Notes under the pieces: generated by a model | Seen by the model: only the letters and a program-made list of their open reading frames with translations | What the model was told of the DNA's origin: nothing | Database searches by the model: none | Part shown: piece after piece, positions 16,191-25,180 of the stretch | Layout of the letters: every line of letters starts with the position of its first letter | Numbering within the stretch: position 1 is the stretch's first letter | Position numbers and translations under genes: made by a program | Source: Streptomyces scopuliridis RB72 | Lineage (GTDB): Bacteria > Actinomycetota > Actinomycetes > Streptomycetales > Streptomycetaceae | Reading direction: 5' to 3' | Length of the DNA stretch: 64,000 bases | NCBI RefSeq assembly: GCF_000718095.1 | Contig: NZ_JOEI01000026.1 | Coordinates: 1 to 64,000 of the forward strand

Positions 16191-16916
16191 ATGAACGTAC
16201 CCGTGAACGGCAAGCCCGACTTCACCGGGCTGCGCGCGATGTACATCAACTGCACTCTCAAGCGCTCCCCCGACCTCAGTCACACCCAGGGTGTGATCGA
16301 CCGTAGCGTGGCGATCATGAAGGCGAACGGAGTGAGTGTGGACCAGATCCGCGCCGTCGACCACGACATCGCCACCGGCGTCCGCCCGGACATGACCGAG
16401 CATGGATGGGATACCGACGAGTGGCCCGCACTGCTGCCTCGGGTCCTCGCTGCCGACATCCTGGTCATCGGTGGATCCATCTGGCTCGGTGACAACAGCT
16501 CAGTGACCCGCCGGGTGATCGAGCGGCTCTACGGCTACTCCGGCGTGCTCAATGAGCAGGGTCAGTACGCCTACTACGGACGCGTCGGTGGCTGCCTGCT
16601 CACGGGCAACGAGGACGGCCTCAAGCACTGCGCGATGAGCATCCTCTACAGCCTGCAGCACATCGGTTTCACCGTCCCGCCCCAGTCCGACGCGGGCTGG
16701 CTCGGCGAGGTCGGCCCAGGCCCCTCCTACCTCGATGAAGGTTCCGGCGGCCCGGACAACGACTTCGCCAACCGGAACATCTCGTTCATGACCTACAACC
16801 TGCTCCACCTCGCGTCGATGATCCGTAGCACTGGTGGCTTCCCAGCCTATGGCAACCAGCGCTCGGCCTGGGACGCCGGTTGCCACCCCGACAACACCAA
16901 TCCTGAACACCGCTGA
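16191..16916 (+). CDS. NADPH-dependent FMN reductase / flavodoxin-fold oxidoreductase
   Basis: This 241-residue flavodoxin-fold protein has the phosphate-binding strand RAMYINCTLKRSPDLSHTQG (about 14-33), the strand LAADILVIGGSIWLGDNSS (about 85-103) and VGGCLLTGNEDGLKHCAMSI. The C-terminal extension SFMTYNLLHLASMI ... GNQRSAWDAGC is shared with the relic at 14021. Members reduce flavins, quinones or azo compounds with NAD(P)H. ATG 16191 has AAGGA upstream. The 190-bp leader between the double-operator promoter and the ATG is long and has no clear gene. Confidence 0.85.
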   Translation: MNVPVNGKPDFTGLRAMYINCTLKRSPDLSHTQGVIDRSVAIMKANGVSVDQIRAVDHDIATGVRPDMTEHGWDTDEWPALLPRVLAADILVIGGSIWLGDNSSVTRRVIERLYGYSGVLNEQGQYAYYGRVGGCLLTGNEDGLKHCAMSILYSLQHIGFTVPPQSDAGWLGEVGPGPSYLDEGSGGPDNDFANRNISFMTYNLLHLASMIRSTGGFPAYGNQRSAWDAGCHPDNTNPEHR

Positions 16917-17410
16917 CCACACGCGGTTCTGGGACAACAATCCCCGGCGCGCGCCGGTTCCGGCCACAAGGTTTTCCGTTGTCCCCAACGGACCGGCGTG
17001 CGTCGAACCCGGGGACCGGGTGTTGCCGCTCTCGTTGGGCCAACCGCGCTCGTTGAGGTCGTCGCAGTCGCGGACCTGGTCGGCGTAGTTGCGCACCCCG
17101 GCTATCGCGGGTCGCCTCCACGATCGTCGCCGGCGCGGGGCCGCGGGACACAAGACGGTCGGGTATACGGGCACCGCTTGGCTTCTCCGGCGGCAGAGTC
17201 GCAGAGTCGCCTGTTCGGGGCGCTATGCAAGCCTTGTCACTCAGCGACAGTCCCAGGTGTCGGCCCCACCGGCCCGGCTGTGCAACACCGGATCGCCGCA
17301 CTTGAGCTGCTGCACCTCTCCGGGCGTCGTCTCACAGTCGTATCAGACCACTCCTCCACCCCACCAGGGCCGCCGAAATAGTGATCGGCAACACCAAAGG
17401 CGCAGAGCAA
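16917..17410. other. 490-bp stretch without a recognised gene
   Basis: A minus-strand frame has a coding-like phrase (GVRNYADQVRDCDDLNERGW, then LGTTENLVAGTG) but no start, and both ends are cut. I do not recognise it. The remainder is probably the LuxR leader; no operator of the shared type was seen. Confidence 0.35.
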
Positions 17411-20179
17411 ATGGCACATCTACTGGAACGCGACGACGCGCTTGAGCTACTGGCATCGGAGTTGAGTAGAGCGAGCGGCGGCCGCGGGCGTCTCGTTCGG
17501 CTCCGCGGAGCCTCGGGCACCGGCCGCTCCGCCCTCCTGGAGGCCGCCATCGGGCGGGCGGACAGTAGCGGATTCCGTGTGCTGAGTGCGCGCTGCTCGC
17601 GCGAAGACTCCACGTCGCCCCTGTCCTCCGCGTTCCGCCTCATGGGTGCTGCCGGAACTTTCCAGGAGAAGGACGGCTCCGCGGAAGAGCGTGAGGACGG
17701 ACCGCGGTTGTGGCAGGCCCTTCAGGCGACCTCCGCTGAATTCCCCCTGTTGCTGGCCGTGGACGACGCGCACTTCGCCGACCCGGCGTCGCGTAGTTGG
17801 CTCATCGAAACCGCCCGGCGCATTGACTGCTTACCGATCCTGCTCGTAGTTACTGAACGTAGCCAATACGACATCCTTCCTCCCGTCCCGGACCTGAGCA
17901 GGGCATTGTCAGCGTCCAGCGCGATCGCGCATACACTCGCTCCCCTCAGCGAGGCCGCCTCGGCCGGACTTGTCCGCACGGTCACCCCTTCGGCCACGAC
18001 CGAGTGGATCGCGGAGTGTGTGCGTGCCTGCGCAGGCAACCCACTTCTGCTGCACGCGCTGCTGGAGGATGTAGGAAACTGTTCCTCCTCCCACCTCCCC
18101 GAGACGTCGGCCGCGTTGTATCCCGGGGCATATCCCGCGGCGGTTGACTGGTGGCTGAGCAGCGCCGGAGAAGACACCACGCAGGTGGCACGTGCCCTGG
18201 CGGTCGCGGACCAGGACGGGCTGCGGGAGCCGTACAGCGAGTTGGTACGGCTCCTGACAGAGGCGTGCGGTACCGACTCGGCACGCACACTGGGCTGGCT
18301 CACCGCCATGACGCGCCTGGGCATGCTCCGCGAAGGGGCTGATGGCTCCCTGCGCTACGCCCACCCCCTACTGCGCGACGCCGTGCTAGGGGATTGGCCG
18401 ACCGAACGCCGGGAGGCAGTCAGCCGCTCATTTGCCGAGGTGATGCTCCGTCGAGGCGATCATGCCGAAGCGGTCGCCCGACAACTCATGCGCAGTGGGC
18501 CCGTCGGGCGGGGCTGGGCCCTGCGGGCACTGGAAGACGCAGCGAGCATCGCCACCCACGCGGACAGACCGCTGGAGGCGATCCAGTACCTTCGCCGGGG
18601 ACTGGAGGAGTCGGATTCCGACGCATCGCGACAGCGCCTGCTGAACGAGCTGGGCTCGATGGAGTACACGTACGGCAACAGCTCGGCCGGGGTCCAACGG
18701 CTCCACGAGGCCCTGATCGTGGCTGCCGGCCCGAATGACCGGGCTCGGACGGCCATCGCGCTCGGTACAGCGCTCACGGGACGAGGGGAAATCCGGGACG
18801 CCGTGTGCCTCTTGCGTGAAACAGAGCGGGAGCTCGGCGGACATCCAATGGCGGCCCGGAGCGTCCAAGCCGCCACGGTCCTGCTGACTGATCGGGAGCA
18901 AGGCCTGCGCTCGGCGGAATATCGAAGGCTGTTGGACGGAACCGCTCATGGCGTGGAAGCTCTCGGTGCCGCTGGACGGGCTCTCCTCATCCGGCACGCG
19001 GCCATAGCCGGGGAAGTCTCTTCTCGCCGGGCGATGACGCAGGTGCGGGGATTGCTGAGCGAACCCGCCGACGAACTTTCGGAGCCCTTCCTTCTAGGCG
19101 CTGCTGCCACGGTTGCCCTGTGGGCGGATGCGCTGGAAGAAGCGGAAAGCCTCGCGGAGCGCGGGCTGGCAGAAAGGCACTGGACGCGTCTGCATCCAGT
19201 CGCGCAGATGTTGCTCGAAGTGCGGGCAGAGATCGCAGCCCTCCGTGGCGACTACAAGATGCTGCTTGCGGAGCATGTAGCGACCACCACCAATCGACGG
19301 CCGGGCCCTGCCGGAATGGACTCCTACGCACTGCACGCGCTCACCGAAATGGGCCGTTTCGAGGAGGCGCGGCGCCTCATGCAAGGCGTGGACCTGAGCG
19401 AGGCGACGGATTCCTGGGAACTGAGCCGCTTCCTCTATGCCTGCGGGACCCTGCGAGCCGCTCGGGGAGACGTCGCGGGCGCCCTGCACGACTTCCTCGA
19501 CTGCGGTCGCCGACTCTCGGCACATGCTGTCATCAGTCCAGTTGTCGTCCCGTGGCGTACGGCTGCAGCCGCATGCCGCCTTGCCATGGGTGACCGTTCG
19601 GCGGCACTGGCCTTGGCGCATGAGGAGCTCCGGCTGGCCCGTATATGGAACACCTCCCGGGCTGTTGGCCGTGCGCTCCACGCAGTCGCGGCTGCGACCG
19701 GAGGGCAGGACGCACTCGCACTCGGGGCGGAGGCTGTGCGTATGTTGCGACAGTCACCCGACGCCGGGGAGCTCGTCTCTGCGCTGCTCAGTCACGGCCG
19801 GCAGCTGGCTTCTTCGGGACAGCGAGCGCATGCGCGAGAGCACTATCAGGAGGCGGCACAGCAGGCGGAGCGGCTCGGCTCCACGCGACTTCGTACTGCC
19901 GTGGAAAGAGACCTGCGCACGGTCGGTGCCCGTCGCCCGTACGCGTCCTTTACCGGTTCCGAGGCCCTCACGGGGAGCGAACGCCGGGTCGCCGAACTCG
20001 CTGCCGAGGGACGCACGAATACGGAGATATCCAGTTTCCTGCGCGTCACGCGGCGCACCGTCGAAAGCCACCTCACCAGTACCTACCGCAAGCTTGGGAT
20101 TCACGGCAGGGACGGGCTCGAAGCGGCCCTCGCGGCCGGGAAGGAGCTTCCCATCGAGGTCGTCGAGCAGCCGGGGTGA
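17411..20179 (+). CDS. LuxR family regulator with AAA ATPase domain (LAL type)
   Basis: A 922-residue large ATP-binding LuxR regulator. The N-terminal AAA/AAA16 module has a Walker A region RGASGTGRSALLEAAIGRA (about 33-51) with Arg in place of the usual Lys (GxxGxGRS), and Walker B FPLLLAVDDAHFAD near residue 115. A long TPR-like helical middle region follows, then a C-terminal LuxR HTH: TGSERRVAELAAEGRTNTEI and RRTVESHLTSTYRKLG. ATG 17411 gives the typical N-terminus LLERDDALELL; GTG 17381 is possible. LAL proteins often activate secondary-metabolite or catabolic genes; no such cluster lies next to it here, so the target is unknown. Confidence 0.9.
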   Translation: MAHLLERDDALELLASELSRASGGRGRLVRLRGASGTGRSALLEAAIGRADSSGFRVLSARCSREDSTSPLSSAFRLMGAAGTFQEKDGSAEEREDGPRLWQALQATSAEFPLLLAVDDAHFADPASRSWLIETARRIDCLPILLVVTERSQYDILPPVPDLSRALSASSAIAHTLAPLSEAASAGLVRTVTPSATTEWIAECVRACAGNPLLLHALLEDVGNCSSSHLPETSAALYPGAYPAAVDWWLSSAGEDTTQVARALAVADQDGLREPYSELVRLLTEACGTDSARTLGWLTAMTRLGMLREGADGSLRYAHPLLRDAVLGDWPTERREAVSRSFAEVMLRRGDHAEAVARQLMRSGPVGRGWALRALEDAASIATHADRPLEAIQYLRRGLEESDSDASRQRLLNELGSMEYTYGNSSAGVQRLHEALIVAAGPNDRARTAIALGTALTGRGEIRDAVCLLRETERELGGHPMAARSVQAATVLLTDREQGLRSAEYRRLLDGTAHGVEALGAAGRALLIRHAAIAGEVSSRRAMTQVRGLLSEPADELSEPFLLGAAATVALWADALEEAESLAERGLAERHWTRLHPVAQMLLEVRAEIAALRGDYKMLLAEHVATTTNRRPGPAGMDSYALHALTEMGRFEEARRLMQGVDLSEATDSWELSRFLYACGTLRAARGDVAGALHDFLDCGRRLSAHAVISPVVVPWRTAAAACRLAMGDRSAALALAHEELRLARIWNTSRAVGRALHAVAAATGGQDALALGAEAVRMLRQSPDAGELVSALLSHGRQLASSGQRAHAREHYQEAAQQAERLGSTRLRTAVERDLRTVGARRPYASFTGSEALTGSERRVAELAAEGRTNTEISSFLRVTRRTVESHLTSTYRKLGIHGRDGLEAALAAGKELPIEVVEQPG

Positions 20180-20389
20180 TGGGATGTGAACCTTGGGAGC
20201 ACTCTCCGTAACGGATCATTGCCCACAGGACATGGAGCCGGTGGGCGAGAGCAATCACGGCCTGCTTGTGTCCCGTTCCCTCACTGCGCTTGCAGTTGTA
20301 CTACGCCTTCGCGGCTGGACAGCATCGCAAACTGACCATGGCCGACAGGTACATGGCTCGCAGCGGTCTGCCCGGCGGTGCGCGGTCGA

Positions 20390-20630
20390 GATGCTGCCAG
20401 AGAAGGCGGCGAACGCCGTGATCGTGCTGGAAATCCTGACCAAGATGATCCTGTCCGCCCTCGCCGAGAAGATCGCCGAGGGCGGACAGGATGGTTTGCT
20501 GGCCGAACACGCCAACCTCGACGATCTGCTGATCGTTCAGCGGCTGCTCGGACACGCCAGCTCCACGATGCGGTCTCTGCGCTACATCCGGCGGACGAAC
20601 CTGCTGGTTGCGAGGGCGATTGCGGAGTGA
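20390..20630 (+). pseudogene. Integrase-like C-terminal relic
   Basis: The frame reads VLEILTKMILSALAEKIAEG then HANLDDLLIVQRLLGHASST and LRYIRRTN. LLGHAS is the typical motif before the catalytic Tyr in tyrosine recombinases, but the expected preceding HxLRH and following region are not intact. A fragment only, family call tentative. Confidence 0.4.
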
Positions 20631-21124
20631 AACGACCAGAACAAGACCTACGCCGTCAACGCGAGCCGTCTGGCAGAACGGCAGGCGGTCTGATGCCCGG
20701 ACGAGGAGAACGCAGGTCCCGGTAGGCGGCGAAGCCGCGTGAGCGGGGCAGGCAGGTGTCCCGGATCGGGACGCGTGAGCTGATCTGCATCAATCCCAAG
20801 GGCACAGCCATGCGGCGCGTGATCCGCCCGGAGAACTATCGGTGCTCGCAGTTGGTCGTCCAGCTGGCGCACGCCACCGGGCTACGGCCTTGACGAACAG
20901 CCAGACCCAGACGCGCGTGACCAGGCTGCTCGCCGAGTTCACCGACGGCTGGCCGGCGGCCCGGCGGCCCGGGGGCTGGAGGCGGCCGAAGCACGGCTGG
21001 ACGGATCGGTCATCGACCTGACGGAGTGATCTTCGCCTTCGAGGAGGACGTGCGGGACGGCTACCCCGCCGACTCGCCACGGCCTCACTTGGCGAGTCCT
21101 TTCGGTGATCCGTCAACCGTTAAC
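20631..21124. other. Decayed stretch with coding-like fragments
   Basis: Phrases such as GTRELICINPKGTAMRRVIR and LLAEFTDGWPAAR followed in another frame by EAAEARLDGSVIDLTE look like pieces of one or two former genes, possibly of the same mobile element as the integrase relic. No complete gene. Confidence 0.35.
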
Positions 21125-21748
21125 TCAGACGGGAAGTTCGGTGATGCTGAGGGCGAAGTCCAAGTTACCCACCCCGTGGTTGGCGAGGCCCACCGTGACC
21201 ACGCCCGCTCCTTCCAGCCAGTGCGCCATTTTCAGGCCGCCGACGTCCAGCGGGCGCAGCCCGAGGGTCTCGATGAACGCCTCCACACTTGCCTTGGCCT
21301 GCGCATTATCGCCAGCGATGAAGACGTCGGGCCAACCCTTCTCCAGGACATGGCGGAAGATGGTGTTGAACGCCTTCACCACGCTGGCGCTTGCCGGGGC
21401 GGCCTTGGCGACTTCCTGCGCGATCGAGGTCTCCTCGCGGTGGGCTAGCCCGTCGAACGTGGAGTTGAAGGGATTGCTGATGTCGACGATGACCTTGCCC
21501 GCGAGAGCGTCTCCGTACTGGGCGACGACCGGCACGACGCCGTCGTACAGCAGGGCCACGATGACGATGTCCCCAGCCGGGGCGGTGCCCCATTCTCCCG
21601 TCGTGGCGCCGCCGCCGAGAGCCTTGGCCAGGTCAGCGGCCTTGGACTGATCGCGGCCCATGACCTCGACGGTGTTGCCGCCCGCTATCGCCCGCGCGCC
21701 GATGGTGCGGGCCATGTTCCCGGTGCCGATGATGCTGATGTTGCTCAT
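21125..21748 (-). CDS. F420-reductase-like NAD(P)-binding protein (copy 1)
   Basis: This 207-residue Rossmann protein starts MSNISIIGTGNMARTIGARA, the G-x-G-x-M/x-A loop of the NADPH-dependent F420 reductase family (F420_oxidored). It continues with DIVIVALLYDGVVPVVAQYG, VIVDISNPFNSTFDGL and SVVKAFNTIFRHVLE. Family enzymes move hydride between NADP and F420 or act on other substrates. It is downstream of the SDR gene in a two-gene operon under the divergent TetR. Paralogues are at 25181 and 26909. Confidence 0.87.
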   Translation of the reverse strand: MSNISIIGTGNMARTIGARAIAGGNTVEVMGRDQSKAADLAKALGGGATTGEWGTAPAGDIVIVALLYDGVVPVVAQYGDALAGKVIVDISNPFNSTFDGLAHREETSIAQEVAKAAPASASVVKAFNTIFRHVLEKGWPDVFIAGDNAQAKASVEAFIETLGLRPLDVGGLKMAHWLEGAGVVTVGLANHGVGNLDFALSITELPV

Positions 21749-21781
21749 GAGATGTCCTGCCCTGATTGTGTGTTGTTCGGT

Positions 21782-22516
21782 TTAGATGGCGGTGGTGCCG
21801 CCGTCGGCGACGAGTTCCATGCCGTTGACGTAGCTGGAGTCGTCGGAGGCGAGGAAGAGGGCGGCGGTGGCGATTTCGTCGGGGCGGCCCATCTGGCCGC
21901 GGGGGATGAGGGACTCGAACTGGCGCTTGGTGGCCTCGTCGAAGAGTTCTTCCTGCTTGGCGGTGGCGACCTGGCCGGGGGTCAGGACGTTGACGCGGAT
22001 GCGGCGGTCCTTGAGCTCGTTGAGCCAGACGCGGGCCCAGGCCTGCTGGACGGCCTTGCTGCCGGCGTAGACGCTCCAGCCGGGGAAGGCGCCGAGGGAG
22101 GCGTTGGAGCCGGTCATGAGGATGGAACCGCCGTCGTTGAAGAGCGGAAGGGCCTTCTGGACGGTGAACAGGGTGCCGCGGGCGTTGAGGTAGAACGCGG
22201 CGTCGAAGTGGGCCTCGGTGATCTCGCCGAGCGGGGCGGGCTCGCCCCCTCCGGCGCTGGCCCACAGCACGTCGAGGCTTCCCTTCTCCCGCTTGACGGT
22301 GTCGTACAGGCGGTCCAGGTCATCCAGGTCGGCGGCGTCGCCCTGGACGCCGGTGACGTTGCGGCCGATCTGCTTCACGGCCTCGTCCAGGGCGTCCTGG
22401 CGGCGGCCGGTGATGAAGACGTGCGCTCCCTCGTCGACGAACAGCTTCGCGCCGGCCAGCGCCATGCCGGTGGTGCCGCCGGTGATGACCGCGACCTTGC
22501 CGTCAAGCTTTCCCAT
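21782..22516 (-). CDS. SDR family oxidoreductase
   Basis: This 244-residue classical SDR has GGTTGMALAGAKLFVDEGAH as its cofactor loop, ASAGGGE in place of the usual NNAG, ILMTGSNASL with the catalytic Ser near residue 139, and YAGSK near residue 152. The C-terminus SSYVNGMELVADGG is standard. Such NAG-to-SAG variants occur among TetR-linked SDRs that act on aldehydes or quinones. It starts 145 bp from the divergent TetR gene and its operators, and precedes copy 1 of the F420-reductase-like gene by 33 bp. Confidence 0.9.
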   Translation of the reverse strand: MGKLDGKVAVITGGTTGMALAGAKLFVDEGAHVFITGRRQDALDEAVKQIGRNVTGVQGDAADLDDLDRLYDTVKREKGSLDVLWASAGGGEPAPLGEITEAHFDAAFYLNARGTLFTVQKALPLFNDGGSILMTGSNASLGAFPGWSVYAGSKAVQQAWARVWLNELKDRRIRVNVLTPGQVATAKQEELFDEATKRQFESLIPRGQMGRPDEIATAALFLASDDSSYVNGMELVADGGTTAI

Positions 22517-22560
22517 AGTCGTTCCCTTGAGTCGGTGGTGCCGTGTGCACCTGAGGCGAC

Positions 22561-22632
22561 GGTGTTATGTACACCGCCCTGTGTGCTTACGGTACGGGGC
22601 GGGCGGCCGGGGCGCAAACTATGTACACCGGT
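22561..22632. promoter_or_regulatory. TetR operator pair (TATGTACACCG repeats)
   Basis: GGTGT-TATGT-ACACC (22561-22575) is a dyad with 5-bp arms. The core CTATGTACACCGG recurs at 22619-22631. Both lie between the SDR (start 22516) and TetR (start 22661) genes, where a TetR repressor would control both directions. Confidence 0.6.
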
Positions 22633-22660
22633 CGTTACCTAGCTGCGGTACGATGGAGCC

Positions 22661-23272
22661 ATGACGGAGTTGGAGAAGGGCCCCACGGGCCGCCGCCGCG
22701 GCCGGGGCGCCCGCGAGCGCATCATCAGCGCGTCCCAGCAACTGTTCCGCGAGCAGGGCATCAACCGCACCGGCATGGACCAGCTTTGCGCGGCGGCCCA
22801 GGTGTCCAAGCGCACGGCCTACCAGCACTTCACCGGCAAGGACGAACTCGTCGCCGAGTACCTGCGCCGGTTCGACCCCTCCGTTCTGTCCGGCGTGTTC
22901 GACCGCACCGACCTCACGCCCCGCGAACGGCTCCTCGCCGCCTTCGACATCCCCCCCACCACCCCCCTGTGCCCCTACATCGCCGCCGCCGTCGAACTTC
23001 ACGACCCCCAGCACCCCGCATCCCAGTACGCGCGCGACTACAAGGAAGCCGTCGCCGCGCGGCTCGCCGACACCGCCCGCGAAGCCGGCGCCGCCGACCC
23101 TGAACAGCTCGGCGAGCAGCTCGCGCTGCTCATCGACGGCGCCGCGGCCCGCACCCGGGTCCTCAACGCCGACGCTTTCCCCACCGCCGCCGCCATCGCC
23201 GCCGTCCTCATCGACAACGCCATCCCCGCCACAGCCAGCGATGACCGACGACGGGAGGAAGTGTCGAGTTAA
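22661..23272 (+). CDS. TetR family regulator
   Basis: A 203-residue TetR protein with the N-terminal HTH ERIISASQQLFREQGINRTG and VSKRTAYQHFTGKDELVAEY (about 20-65). The C-terminal ligand domain is Ala-rich with CPYIAAAVELHDPQHPASQY. ATG 22661 is the first start after the operators. It is divergent from the SDR/F420-reductase-like operon and very likely represses it. Single-ligand identity cannot be guessed. Confidence 0.9.
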   Translation: MTELEKGPTGRRRGRGARERIISASQQLFREQGINRTGMDQLCAAAQVSKRTAYQHFTGKDELVAEYLRRFDPSVLSGVFDRTDLTPRERLLAAFDIPPTTPLCPYIAAAVELHDPQHPASQYARDYKEAVAARLADTAREAGAADPEQLGEQLALLIDGAAARTRVLNADAFPTAAAIAAVLIDNAIPATASDDRRREEVSS

Positions 23273-23564
23273 CGTGGCACATCGCGGCCGGGCTGGACGC
23301 GCTACCGGTCACGCGGCTGCACCGGCCGGCACGCGATACCAGCCGCCCGGCACCTGGCATCGCAGGCTTTAACGGAACTGGCCGCCCCGCCCGCCTGTTG
23401 AAGGCCGCAGCAGAAGCCGCCGGGGAGAATGGCGACCCTCGAAGGTTGCCGGAGTTCGAGGCCGTCGTCTCGGCCCAGGGCGCTGACGCGCCGCCGGTTC
23501 GAACAGACGGCTGATCACATACGTCCGTACGCGGTGGCGCATGAAGAACTCGTACGCGGCTGGC

Positions 23565-23631
23565 AGAGGTTCTGAAGATGCGGGTGGCCCGCCAGCGACG
23601 CCGGCGGGCCACCCGCATCTTCAGAACCTCT
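23565..23631. repeat. 29-bp perfect inverted repeat with 9-nt loop
   Basis: Arms at 23565-23593 and 23603-23631 are exact reverse complements (first arm begins AGAGGTTCTGAAGATG, second ends CATCTTCAGAACCTCT), loop AGCGACGCC. It lies in a gene-free zone between TetR and the LysR region and has no run of T. It could be a two-way terminator, a small mobile palindrome or the joined ends of a lost element. Confidence 0.8.
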
Positions 23632-23656
23632 ACGAGCCGGAGACTTGCCACCCCCC

Positions 23657-24054
23657 TCATCCACTCCACCGCGGCGCTCTCCCGCGGGGCAGCACGGCGT
23701 TGACTTCTGGACCGAGCCAGCTGAACCATTCACGCTGATCATCAGTGAGCGGCCCATCTCGGCCACGCCAGCCCGAAACGAAGGCCAACAGGCGGGCAGC
23801 CAACACGTCCGGCTGGAACCCGCCGTCGGGTTCTGGATCCCAGGGACCGACTCCCGACGCTACGAACGGCAGACCGTCGGTGAACGGCTCCGCTCCGACG
23901 ACAGGGCGATCAGCCGACTTGAGCCGCGTCCGCAGCACGTACTTCCAGTCGGTCTCAGGTGCTTCCGGGCCACCTCAGACAACTGCTGGCCGAAGAACGG
24001 AACCGTCTCAGAGGTCAGCCGCAACAGCACCACTCCGTCAGGCCATTTCACTCT
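23657..24054 (-). pseudogene. Small hypothetical protein, frameshifted
   Basis: The minus strand gives WPDGVVLLRLTSETVPFFGQ then QLSEVAR in one frame, and GGPEAPETDWKYVLRTRLKS, VGAEPFTDGLPFVASGVGPW and WFSWLGPEVNAVLPRGRAPR in another. Joining them near 23975 gives one plausible protein of about 130 residues. No family recognised. It ends close to the 29-bp inverted repeat, which may be its terminator on this strand. Confidence 0.4.
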
Positions 24055-24087
24055 TCAGCGCATGATGAACGGAGTCAGTCGAACTGC

Positions 24088-24999
24088 TCAAGCGTGCCTT
24101 GTGACGGCATCGCCTCCACGCTGCCACATCTCATAGTTCCCACATTCTGCCGTGATCTCGGCCGTCGACTGAGCCGCAGTGACGAAGTCATCCACTACCA
24201 GCGAGGTGTGCGATGCCGCCACCGCGAGGCACACCTGGTCGGGCGCCAGTTCCGGGATGGGCACATAGACGACGTCTGGATGCGAGTAGAACACGGACGC
24301 CGAACGGGCCAGGAAGGAGATGCCCCGTCCGGCCGCGACATGCTCAAGCGTCTCGTCCACCCCGCGCACCGGGTACCCGGCATTAGGGTGCGGGCGCTTG
24401 GTGGGCTGCGTGCTCGGGTCACCGTGCCAGACCAGCGGTTCGCCGGCCAGGTCGGCCTCGGTGACCTCCTCCTTGTCGGCAAACCGGTGTCCGGCGGGCA
24501 GTACCGCTACCCGCGGCTCGGTGTACAGCGGGGTGACGCGCAGGCCGGCCTCGTCGATGGGCAGCCGCACATAGCCGACGTCGACGCGGCCGTCGAGCAG
24601 CATCGCAGCCTGGTTGTCCCCTTCGATCCGCTGCACGTCCACGACCACGTCCGGGTGCCGGTCCTCGAACGCCCGCGCCGCCGGCATGACCGGGATGCCG
24701 GCCCGGAAACCGACCATCAGCCGCCGGTTGCCGCGGGCGGCCGCGGACACCCGGCGGCGGACCGCGTGGGTTGAGGCGAGCAGCGGACCGGCGTCGGCCA
24801 GCAGTTGCCGGCCCGCGTCTGTCAGCTCTACTCCGTGGCGATCCCTGGTGAACAGCGAGGCGCCGAGATCCTGCTCAAGCGCCCGGATCTGCCGGCTGAG
24901 CACCGGCTGCGCGATATGGAGCTCATCGGCGGCGCGGCCGAAATGCAGCCGGTCGGCCACGGTGACGAAGTAACGCAGTTTGCGCAGATCCAGATCCAT
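24088..24999 (-). CDS. LysR family regulator
   Basis: A 303-residue LysR-type protein. The N-terminal HTH is DLDLRKLRYFVTVADRLHFG and AADELHIAQPVLSRQIRALE (residues 2-44); the effector domain has GFRAGIPVMPAARAFEDRHP and GRGISFLARSASVF. It is divergent from the F420-reductase-like gene at 25181, the usual arrangement for control of the neighbouring operon. ATG 24999 gives the canonical LysR start. Confidence 0.92.
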   Translation of the reverse strand: MDLDLRKLRYFVTVADRLHFGRAADELHIAQPVLSRQIRALEQDLGASLFTRDRHGVELTDAGRQLLADAGPLLASTHAVRRRVSAAARGNRRLMVGFRAGIPVMPAARAFEDRHPDVVVDVQRIEGDNQAAMLLDGRVDVGYVRLPIDEAGLRVTPLYTEPRVAVLPAGHRFADKEEVTEADLAGEPLVWHGDPSTQPTKRPHPNAGYPVRGVDETLEHVAAGRGISFLARSASVFYSHPDVVYVPIPELAPDQVCLAVAASHTSLVVDDFVTAAQSTAEITAECGNYEMWQRGGDAVTRHA

Positions 25000-25112
25000 G
25001 GCACCTCCCGGCCCGGTGATGCCTTCAGGGTATCACCACAGCTTCAAGAGGTCTTGGACACCCACTCAGACCCGATGGCAGCCTGAAAGCAGGCGCTTAA
25101 GGGCGCCGAAGT

Positions 25113-25134
25113 GAATTCGACCCAAGAATTCGAC
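25113..25134 (+). promoter_or_regulatory. Possible LysR box with GAATTCGAC direct repeat
   Basis: GAATTCGAC occurs at 25113-25121 and again at 25126-25134, giving TTC-N7-GAA dyad symmetry between them. It lies between the divergent LysR gene and the 25181 start. A GTTGA half-site follows at 25142 but lacks its partner. Confidence 0.4.
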
Positions 25135-25180
25135 ACTGGAAGTTGACAGCAGGGTCCAAGCCCGGAAAGCAGGAACACCG

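Noticed and set aside
25142..25155. GTTGACAGCAGGGT before the F420-reductase-like gene as a shared operator
   Set aside because: Right half does not fit TCAAC; probably chance given the LysR context.
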